A DNA stretch of 64,000 nt from Symsagittifera roscoffensis (Eukaryota; Xenacoelomorpha; Acoela; Convolutidae): positions 25,348,303 through 25,412,302 of the forward strand of contig NC_087069.1 of the NCBI RefSeq assembly GCF_963678635.1. Direction: 5' to 3'. Each line of letters opens with the position of its first letter. Position 1 is the stretch's first letter. The notes below the pieces were generated by a model that saw only the letters and a program-made list of their open reading frames with translations, had not been told where the DNA came from and made no database searches. A program made the position numbers and the translations under genes. This document shows positions 21,614 through 29,366 of this stretch, in pieces.

Positions 21614-24600
21614 GGACTCAAGAACTTGAGAATCTCATGATCCCTCCTAGTCCTCAGCTCCTCCTTGGCGTGCTCTCTCCAGAACCCTCCAATCGTCACT
21701 TCATTGGCGGCCGAGACAAATCTAGCCACCTTCATGTCTCTCACTTCGGCCAGCTCCAGTTGTTTCTCCAGAAAACTCCAGACTTGTTTCACGAGGGGTG
21801 GTGCTTCCTCCCTCGTCTTATTCGTGGCGTTCTCCAGCCTTGGTGTCAAAAATGGCCACCAGCCATTCTCTTGCGTCAAGCGATATTTCATCGATTCTAA
21901 TTGCTTTTCCGTCTCGGCCACATTTCTTCTCTCGTTACTAGGACCTCTAGACTTGCTGGTGGAATTTGTGATCTTCACATCCATGCTCCGAAACCACAAG
22001 CTGGCCGTCAATTGGCTTATCGCCGGGTGATTGTCCCCGATGACTGGGCTGAACTTAAGTTTCCTGGCAAAGTTCGATATCTCTAGCAAGAGCACCTCGT
22101 CTAATACGATCAGGATGTCGGCTAGTCCATAAAAGCCCCTCAGTGCATGAGATATGTCCGCCCATGCCGCCGCCAATTCTGACTTGCGAAGCCTCAGGTT
22201 CGATGGCTCCAACTCCCGATTGGGGGCTGCCATTATAATCCACCATTCGTTCCCCTCTGCTATTAGGATCAAGACCGCGTACACGAATTGTAGGGAGGGT
22301 GGCATATTCGCGTATCCAGGGGATGTGGTGAACACCACCTTCGTCTTGGATCCAAATCTCGAGACAACATTCTCCTGCACTTCATTCATCGCTGCAAACA
22401 ACGCCTGAATGGCTTCCCATATCTTCCTAGATGTCGGAATTTCATTGCCCTTTAGCTGCTCAAGAAGTCCCATCGCGTGCAGGTGATCATTCATTCCTGC
22501 AAACAATAGCAACTCAGGCTCACAGGGCATCTCCGACTTTATTGCCACCACCAGAGTTAACATCTGGTTTAATTCAGCTCCTGGCAAAGAGTATATCAGA
22601 GTCTCCGGCCAGAACAACTTGGGAGATGTTCCTTCGAAGTCCGATCCCGCTACAATGACTACTCTCGCAGCAGCTGGATCTGCTCTATCATAAACTGCCA
22701 GGGTTTTGGCCAGCTGGGTGCTGCCACAAGGCTTCCCGTACCTGGGATCTTCCGCCAACTTCGAGCCTTCGTAAGCGGCATCTGGCAATTCCATTGACCC
22801 TGGATTGAGTAGTTTGTCTACCACTTTCAACTGTGCCGGGGTCGCCAACCTGATCCTGGCGATGCTCGTTCGGTGCTTGGGAGGTTCTGTTATAAGTCCA
22901 GGACTCCCCAGCAGCTTGAGAGGTCGGTAGTTAATGGGTCCCATGATCGCTTTTGTGGGAACTCCAGTCAGGTCTGTGGTCTCCATCAATTTCGTTCTCG
23001 AGAAGTGCGCCTCATGAGCTTTCAACCAGTCCACGCAATGATGTCTATTCAAATCCTCGTGCGACACTCGTTCAATCCCCAGGGTTTCCGCCAATTCTCG
23101 CCTGCATTCCAAACTCTCTAGGTCCAGTTCTTTCACCTTCTCAGGATATCTCAAGCGAGCGGTCTCTATAGGCCTCTTTTCCCGCTTGTTCTCTGCCACT
23201 ACCACTGAGGATATCGCCGAGCCTGGAGGTGTTGATGACGTCACCTCCTCAGACTCCATTGGCGTGGTACTCTGCAATCGGGTCTGGTTGCTCCTCGAAC
23301 CGTCTCTAGTGTCAACTCTCGTTCCCAAGCGACCAGACAAGGCCCTTGAGGCAAGGAATGGTGGGTTCGGAGGTGGTCCTAATGTGAATTGGGCTGTCTC
23401 TAGCAGATCCGACTCTAGCGTGTTTATGTGTTCCTGAAAGACGTCGTTCAGCCACTCCGCTCCCCTTGGCCTATCGAAATGGATTCCATCATTGGAGGTG
23501 TCCTCAGGGAATCCCTTTTTCTCCATGCGCTCCGCTACATCCAACAGTCTGACAGGAAGCACACTCTTCCGGTGTATGTCTCGGATCACCTTGTTTAGGT
23601 TCCGCACCTTCTCGTTCATCTCCAAGGCGTGCTGATCAAACATCATGTTGTAGGGGACCGTGCATACCGTCAGCAAGACGGGGTCCATCTGGATCCTCAG
23701 CTCCTCAAGAAGGCAGCTCATCTTGTCGTACAGCCTCGTTATTTTCCTCGCTTCTCCCCTTGACACATCGTTGGTCCCGATCATCAGGGTCACCGTATAT
23801 ATTTTAGTCATCCCTAGCATGTCCAGGGTTGCCAACATCTGTGGCGTGGCAGCTCCAGCGAAACTCAAGATTCCTGTCTGCCAATGCGACTGGATCCGGG
23901 TCAACACACGCACCAGGCTGTCCCCTATGATTAGGTGAACTGCACCCTCTGGCACACGAGGTGGCGCGAGATACTCCACCCAGGCTGCATCATGGAAGCA
24001 GTCCCTCCTGGCTCCCTGTTCCTCACTCCAATCCAGTCGATTGTGCCTGTGGTACCTCCCCTCTGTATTTTTCTTATAACTCGAGATCACGACGCTCCTG
24101 ACCGGCTGTTCCCTCCAAGTTGGGGGAAGCTCCGGTCTTGCCGATCTTTCACGGTTTTTCTGCTGTAATTTCTCGCCTAGCTCTTTCAGACGCGATGAGC
24201 CGCCACTCACTTGACTGTCGCTCGAGGTCGAGGTTGGGGTATATCCCGGCAGCACCACATTCATTAGTGGACGTACAGGTTGTGTCTCTAGGCTACGGAA
24301 GGAAGGCGTCGCGTCATTCGGTATCCAGACTTCCAACCCTTCACTCATGTGTTCTCTGGCCTCACGGTCAAGGTTGAACCGTCCTCTTGCCCTGGGAGCT
24401 TCATCCACTTCCATGCGCGACTCTGGCCTCGAGCTGGTCACCACTCGCTCCTTTGGCCTGGCTCCCTTCTGTGCGTCAAGCTCACGTTGTCGCTGTTCTA
24501 TTCTCTCCAACTCCGACTTCAGTTGATCACGATTCGCGGCGCTCTCCCGCACCCTTAGTTCCTGCTGATGTTCAACTTTTAGCATCTCAAGTAACCTCAG

Positions 24601-25167
24601 AGTCTGATCTCGCTCGTTGACTGACTGGTCTCTCTCCAGCTGAATCTTCTCCCGATCCAGCTTCGCCTGATCCCGATCGAGGTTCGCCTTGTTCCTTTCC
24701 TTCTGCGCCTTCTCGAGCTCTTTCTTTAGAACACCCAGATCCGGATATGCCTCGGTCGTCTGTTGCGCTCGCGTCATCGACGGCACCCTACTCGAGCCCT
24801 GGCTTGTAGATCTTGCTGTTGGCCTAGCCGGTAGTGGGAACTCCCCTGCGCCATATTCAGTGTTGTTACTCAGGCCAGGATTCCTTGCCAATTCAAAGCC
24901 CCTTACTCCTCCATCCACGTTCCAAGACAACCATCTGGTCTGTTCTTGGTTTGATATACCCTCGGTGGTGTACCCGATCATCAAGACAGCCTCCGTTGCA
25001 GACTCCCTGCACTCACCCTGGTCTTCCAACTGGAGGATGGCATTCAGCATTACTGCCATTCTCTCGTCTATCTGGGTATAGTCCAGGTCCCTCAGGCGTC
25101 TGTACAGCTCATCAAGAATGGGCTTCTTCAGGGCCGCGGGCATGGAATTCCAGAATCGGTCTGCCAT
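21442..25167 (-). CDS. Retroelement ORF3: coiled coil plus SGNH/GDSL hydrolase-like domains
   Basis: A 1241-residue frame starting at ATG 25167. Residues 140-235 are rich in Lys, Glu, Arg and Gln with heptad-like spacing, probably a coiled coil. Residues 405-575 show the SGNH hydrolase signature: IIGDS (Ser417), a glycine near 438, GTND (Asn466) and DGIHF (Asp560, His563), in the correct order and spacing; this family hydrolyses esters of lipids or acetylated sugars. Residues 835-1050 look like a second, degenerate copy: AGSDF (841-843), PGAEL, FAGMNDHLH (Asn893) and GDNH (1044-1047), with the Ser/Asp order altered and the last pair one residue too close. The C-terminal 190 residues are unassigned; the tail after about residue 1220 is out of character and overlaps ORF4, so the natural protein may continue in the ORF4 frame. 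Esterases are known in some non-LTR elements; in a Ty3/gypsy element this is unusual. Catalysis and location in the cell are inference. Confidence 0.85.
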   Translation of the reverse strand: MADRFWNSMPAALKKPILDELYRRLRDLDYTQIDERMAVMLNAILQLEDQGECRESATEAVLMIGYTTEGISNQEQTRWLSWNVDGGVRGFELARNPGLSNNTEYGAGEFPLPARPTARSTSQGSSRVPSMTRAQQTTEAYPDLGVLKKELEKAQKERNKANLDRDQAKLDREKIQLERDQSVNERDQTLRLLEMLKVEHQQELRVRESAANRDQLKSELERIEQRQRELDAQKGARPKERVVTSSRPESRMEVDEAPRARGRFNLDREAREHMSEGLEVWIPNDATPSFRSLETQPVRPLMNVVLPGYTPTSTSSDSQVSGGSSRLKELGEKLQQKNRERSARPELPPTWREQPVRSVVISSYKKNTEGRYHRHNRLDWSEEQGARRDCFHDAAWVEYLAPPRVPEGAVHLIIGDSLVRVLTRIQSHWQTGILSFAGAATPQMLATLDMLGMTKIYTVTLMIGTNDVSRGEARKITRLYDKMSCLLEELRIQMDPVLLTVCTVPYNMMFDQHALEMNEKVRNLNKVIRDIHRKSVLPVRLLDVAERMEKKGFPEDTSNDGIHFDRPRGAEWLNDVFQEHINTLESDLLETAQFTLGPPPNPPFLASRALSGRLGTRVDTRDGSRSNQTRLQSTTPMESEEVTSSTPPGSAISSVVVAENKREKRPIETARLRYPEKVKELDLESLECRRELAETLGIERVSHEDLNRHHCVDWLKAHEAHFSRTKLMETTDLTGVPTKAIMGPINYRPLKLLGSPGLITEPPKHRTSIARIRLATPAQLKVVDKLLNPGSMELPDAAYEGSKLAEDPRYGKPCGSTQLAKTLAVYDRADPAAARVVIVAGSDFEGTSPKLFWPETLIYSLPGAELNQMLTLVVAIKSEMPCEPELLLFAGMNDHLHAMGLLEQLKGNEIPTSRKIWEAIQALFAAMNEVQENVVSRFGSKTKVVFTTSPGYANMPPSLQFVYAVLILIAEGNEWWIIMAAPNRELEPSNLRLRKSELAAAWADISHALRGFYGLADILIVLDEVLLLEISNFARKLKFSPVIGDNHPAISQLTASLWFRSMDVKITNSTSKSRGPSNERRNVAETEKQLESMKYRLTQENGWWPFLTPRLENATNKTREEAPPLVKQVWSFLEKQLELAEVRDMKVARFVSAANEVTIGGFWREHAKEELRTRRDHEILKFLSPCWEKEFMAGMFGTTATIFGAFVQEILGMPISLLLALYWSTPDTCSTWAQHTCLVEE

Positions 25168-25676
25168 TCTTCGTGACTTCGGGATGTATATGGGTATGTG
25201 TTAACCAGCTCAAGAATTATTACCTAACCGACTTAAGTATTACCCAACTCAAGAATTCTCTAGAAATGTTCCCTTGCAAATACTTGCTGTAGGTGCGGAT
25301 TATCGCGAGTTCAATCAAGATTTCTCTTTCTGTTTCTCGCTTGAGTATAGTTGGATTTTCAACTTTGTTTTTCAAACTTGATCTGAAAACAGAAAGCATA
25401 TTAAAACTTAACATGTCACGTTCCTAACCTAGAGACCCCCCTTCTACCAGTATGGTTAAAATCTTATCATTCTCATTTCACTTAAAACAATTCAATTGGA
25501 ATTTCCTTAAAAGCATGCAGATTCATTTTATGTTTTAGCACCGTTAATTCCTTTCTTTTTTAAAATTTTAATTGTCATGCCAATCACATCTTAAGACCCC
25601 TTTACCTGCGCCGCACCCCAGTACCTAACTCAAAACTCCTCCCTCACACCCGACTCGATACCCCCGTGTACCCGAC
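25168..25676 (-). other. Non-coding spacer between integrase frame and ORF3
   Basis: A 509-base spacer. No frame is supported. Two CTTGAG words lie just upstream of ORF3 (near 25210 and 25248). It could hold an internal promoter, splice site or IRES-like leader for ORF3, but nothing decisive is visible. Confidence 0.5.
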
Positions 25677-28600
25677 TCAGGCGATGCTCAAGTAGTACTT
25701 CTTATGAAGATGCACCATTATCTCAGTTTCTGCAAAGACCACATGTAGGATAGCGTACAATTCCCTTGGGCTCAGTTTGCCCCTGTTTGGGTCATACACC
25801 GGCATTGAGACCTCTGTTATCCCTCTTTCAATCATGAAGTCTCGTAATCTCGTTAGTGCCAATATCACGTGTTCGGGATCAATTGTGTTCCTGTCATTGA
25901 CCCTCGTTACTAGGAAGCACAGATATTTGCCCGGGACTTGTGCCACTGACGGTGGAAGCGCTGCCATCCCTCCCAGTCCTGGTCTCTGTCTGAACAGAAA
26001 CTCTACATTCTGGTACTCTCTTTTGAAGTCAGCTTCCAATCTTGATTTGAAACTCATGTCCGCCGTGATGCAGATCGCGCTGGTCCTGTTTGACGGGATG
26101 AAGTCGCTATCCGTTATCATGATGTTCTCCGAGTATTCATTGGGTATTTCGAATTTCATTTTGAAATTCCGACCTATAGTAGGCTCTGGCTCTTCTTCCT
26201 CCAGTTCCAATTCGCGCGTTTCTCTCACTTCCTTGAGCTTCTTTATCATCAAATTTTCGGTGTGGGTAAGTCCTACCCCCACTCCCCGGACAAAAATATT
26301 TATCGACGTCCCCGTCGATGTTGTCGGGTCTGAATTGTCCTGAGGAATGTCCAGTGGCCTGTCTGTTGCCGTCCATCCGAAAAGAGGGTCCTCTGTCTTC
26401 ATGTAATTTGCTGCTGATACATCGACTTGCTGAATGCTTTGTCCTTCGCGGCTCTCGTCTTTGACATCACGCATCCACTCTAGAATCCTCAAGTTCGTGT
26501 TCTCCCTCCTCTCTATCTCACTCTGTTCGAGATCCGTTTCTAATTCTGGCGTCGAGTAATCATCCTGCGGATAATGACCACTATCGTCAATGACCTGCCA
26601 TTCCTCTCCGGCTTCCAATTCGCCTGCCTTCAGTAATTCCTCGCCCAATTTGTCTGGCTGTATCTTATCGATCAAGAAGTCATCCCCGTACCTGTTGTAC
26701 CTCATGCCGGTGCGTTTACGATTGCCAGTCCTGGTTTCCGGTGGTGTTGGTCGATCCGGCTCCATCCACTTCGGCACCTCGTCTTGCTCCGGGTCGTTCC
26801 AGTCTTCTTCTACAAATGATCCTGCATCAGACTCCACTCCTATCTTTTCATTGTCGTCCAAACTCAAGTTCTCATTACCATCATTTTTCTCTCTAGTGCC
26901 TTTCTCATTCACTTCACACGCTGGCTCTACCACCAGGTACTCAAGACCCTCCATGTCCTTCGGTATGCACCAATCCTCTGGGGACGGGACGTGAGGCTTC
27001 AGATTTTCATAATGTGCCGCTCGCCCAGTACTCAAGCGATAGAACCGTCCTTGTTGATGAACCTCCGTTATCATGAATGGTCCCCTCCACTTCTTGAGTA
27101 GTTTCTTTGTGCCCTTGGGCGGTATGACATTTTGGAAGACCCACACGTATTGGCCCACTTCATATGGCTTTGCTCGTAATATTTTTTCGTCATATTTCCT
27201 GCGTTGCCTCATTTGCGCTTGCGCCGTGTTCCTCCTGCATAGCTCGTTCAACTCCTGTTGTCTTTTGATCGCTTCTTTCACGTACGCCTGAGGCGACGTC
27301 CTTTTCCCTTCGTATTCCGGGTAAAAGAATGTCAGAGGCATCGCTCTCTCCCTGCCCGTCAACATCATGAAAGGACTGATGCCCGTCGTTGAGTGCTGTG
27401 TACTGTTGTAGGCTCCTACTACTTGTGGCAGGTATTTGTCCCAGTCCGTCATGTATCTTGAGCAGTACACCCTTAACATGTTGACCAGTGTCCTGTTCTG
27501 TCTCTCTACCAACCCATTGGTCTGTGGATGATAGGTCGTCGAGTGTGCTTGAGCAATGTGCGATCTCTTCATCAATTCTTTTGTCAAGTCCCCCACGAAA
27601 GCTTTGCCGTTGTCCGACTGGAAAGTCATTGGACCACCATACCGCGATATCCAATGCGTTATCAGATGATCACATGTCTCTTCGGCCGAGGCTGTCTGGC
27701 ACGGAACCGCTTCCGCCAACTTTGTGAAGTGATCTATTATAACCAGTATCTGGTTATATCCCGACTCTGTCATGCAGATTTTTTGATGGTCTATCTGCAC
27801 CACTTCATTGAACTCTGAGCTCTCAACGGACTTGAGGGGAAACTTCATCTTCCTTGGGTCTTTTACCTGGAGACATGCCAGGCAGGCATTCACCCATCTC
27901 TCACAAGCTTTTCTCATTCCTGGCCAATCAAACCTGTGAAGTATCCTTTGTTGTACTTTGTCTATCCCCTGGTGGCCCATCTGGTCGTGTGATCTGAAAA
28001 GCACCTCCGTCTGGTACAATTGTGGTAGTATGATGAGGTTGTGTTTGTGTAATATCTTTTCCTCATCTCTCCTCTTGCACGCTACCACCCCATCAGCTGT
28101 GTGATAAAGTAAGTCTTTCTTTTCTTTGTAGAACTGGCTCAAGATCTTGTAGCTGTCTTCCTCAAGTTCCCCCTTCTCCTTGACCCCCGACTGGATCCAT
28201 TTGGAGAGGTTACTTGTCATTTTGTCATTCTTCTGGGCTCTTATTAGGTCTGACAGCCTATATCTCGCCTTGACATGCTCCTTTAGCGCCATGATCTGTC
28301 CATTCATCTCACCAGGGTTGTGGATGTCATCACTCAGTTTCACGCATATCATCCTTTTCACGATTTTCATATCATCTTCTGGCACCAGATTCGTTCTGAT
28401 ATTTGAGTTGCATGATAGTTCCCTGAATGGTTTCCTTGCAACCGCAATTTTCTCAAGTTCCTCACCACCTCGCATCTCCTGTATGTCCATGTTGTATGTT
28501 CCTGAAGATGGATCCGTCTGTAACTCCCTGTCGTGGTGCCTTGTCTTCTCTTCCGCCAATATCATGCACAGACTGTCTTGGTTTTCGCTGCTCTCATCCG

Positions 28601-29309
28601 AGTCTTCATCCCATCCTTCACGCTCCCCGGACAATTTTCCTTCTCCGGTTCCTTCTTCCGTGAACCTAGAACACTCCCCGGACTCTTGACCTAGTCCCAG
28701 GTGTTCAGTATCTTCTTTGAACGTCACTTTCTTTTTCCTAACCTTGGTCTGCTCCAGAATGTCTTCGGGGATTTTGTCCACCAGTGACCGCACGACATCT
28801 TTGCTGTCAGTGACGCTTCCTCTTGATGAGTCAGTATCGTTCACTGTCTCTTTTCTCCGAAGTATAGTGAATTCCGGTTTCTCTTGACCCTTCTCTTGGA
28901 TCACGGGCTTATCATCTGATAGTTTCTCGAGCAACCTCATTAAGTCATCATCTATCTGTGCAGTTCCTGCTTCCACCTGGTTAAGATCATAGCCTTTTGC
29001 CTTGAGCGTCTCCTTCAAGATCTTCGACTTGAGTATAATCTCAATCGGAATCCCCTTGCTCTTCTTCAAGATGGTCTTCTCTGGAGGCTCTTTAGGCAAT
29101 TCAGGATGATCTTCTATCGGTTTGCCTGACTTGTCCAGCCATCTCGTGAGTGGAAGACTGTCGTACGTTTCCTTGTCCATGAATGAGAAGCCATCTTTGA
29201 TTTCAGGTCTGTCTGCTTCTCTTTGCTCTTGTCTCTCATAGAACTCCGTCTTCTTGCTCAAGCTGTCGGCATTCTGATGTTTATCTCGCGTTCTGTGCTC
29301 AATTATCAT
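25677..29309 (-). CDS. Retroelement pol, 3' part: integrase with macro-like C-terminal domain
   Basis: 1210 codons from the first ATG; the frame itself opens just after a TAG at about 29364. The first 20 residues (EHRTRDKHQNADSLSKK) are the tail of RNase H. A long acidic linker (about 20-390) follows, far longer than in most gypsy elements. Integrase: HHCC zinc finger (His441, His446, Cys476, Cys479), then the DDE core at Asp507, Asp566 and Glu602, then a GPY/F-type module (KKWRGPF, 740-746). After a second acidic region (800-960), residues about 1070-1210 resemble a macro domain of the TARG1/OARD1 kind (KYLCFLVTR, ITEVSMPVYDPNRGKL, pattern of strands and helices), but the positions that would be catalytic in TARG1 are not conserved. 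It would insert the cDNA into the genome; the macro-like tail may bind ADP-ribose or nucleic acid (inference). Confidence 0.92.
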   Translation of the reverse strand: MIIEHRTRDKHQNADSLSKKTEFYERQEQREADRPEIKDGFSFMDKETYDSLPLTRWLDKSGKPIEDHPELPKEPPEKTILKKSKGIPIEIILKSKILKETLKAKGYDLNQVEAGTAQIDDDLMRLLEKLSDDKPVIQEKGQEKPEFTILRRKETVNDTDSSRGSVTDSKDVVRSLVDKIPEDILEQTKVRKKKVTFKEDTEHLGLGQESGECSRFTEEGTGEGKLSGEREGWDEDSDESSENQDSLCMILAEEKTRHHDRELQTDPSSGTYNMDIQEMRGGEELEKIAVARKPFRELSCNSNIRTNLVPEDDMKIVKRMICVKLSDDIHNPGEMNGQIMALKEHVKARYRLSDLIRAQKNDKMTSNLSKWIQSGVKEKGELEEDSYKILSQFYKEKKDLLYHTADGVVACKRRDEEKILHKHNLIILPQLYQTEVLFRSHDQMGHQGIDKVQQRILHRFDWPGMRKACERWVNACLACLQVKDPRKMKFPLKSVESSEFNEVVQIDHQKICMTESGYNQILVIIDHFTKLAEAVPCQTASAEETCDHLITHWISRYGGPMTFQSDNGKAFVGDLTKELMKRSHIAQAHSTTYHPQTNGLVERQNRTLVNMLRVYCSRYMTDWDKYLPQVVGAYNSTQHSTTGISPFMMLTGRERAMPLTFFYPEYEGKRTSPQAYVKEAIKRQQELNELCRRNTAQAQMRQRRKYDEKILRAKPYEVGQYVWVFQNVIPPKGTKKLLKKWRGPFMITEVHQQGRFYRLSTGRAAHYENLKPHVPSPEDWCIPKDMEGLEYLVVEPACEVNEKGTREKNDGNENLSLDDNEKIGVESDAGSFVEEDWNDPEQDEVPKWMEPDRPTPPETRTGNRKRTGMRYNRYGDDFLIDKIQPDKLGEELLKAGELEAGEEWQVIDDSGHYPQDDYSTPELETDLEQSEIERRENTNLRILEWMRDVKDESREGQSIQQVDVSAANYMKTEDPLFGWTATDRPLDIPQDNSDPTTSTGTSINIFVRGVGVGLTHTENLMIKKLKEVRETRELELEEEEPEPTIGRNFKMKFEIPNEYSENIMITDSDFIPSNRTSAICITADMSFKSRLEADFKREYQNVEFLFRQRPGLGGMAALPPSVAQVPGKYLCFLVTRVNDRNTIDPEHVILALTRLRDFMIERGITEVSMPVYDPNRGKLSPRELYAILHVVFAETEIMVHLHKKYYLSIA

Positions 29310-29366
29310 GTTGTATCCGTCTAGGCGAACTATCCACCTCCCAATGTAACTTTCTAGTCTAGTCTA
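29310..29366 (-). other. Deletion junction between RT and RNase H tail
   Basis: Sense strand shows three overlapping copies of CTAGA around the stop (GACTAGACGTTTAGACTAGA). Both sides are in the same frame; one TAG lies between. Short repeats plus apparent filler are typical of end-joining or template switching during reverse transcription. Confidence 0.75.

Noticed and set aside
21442-21632. Canonical -1 ribosomal frameshift site between ORF3 and ORF4
   Set aside because: No X-XXY-YYZ heptamer in the right phase was found in the overlap; kept only as an open question.
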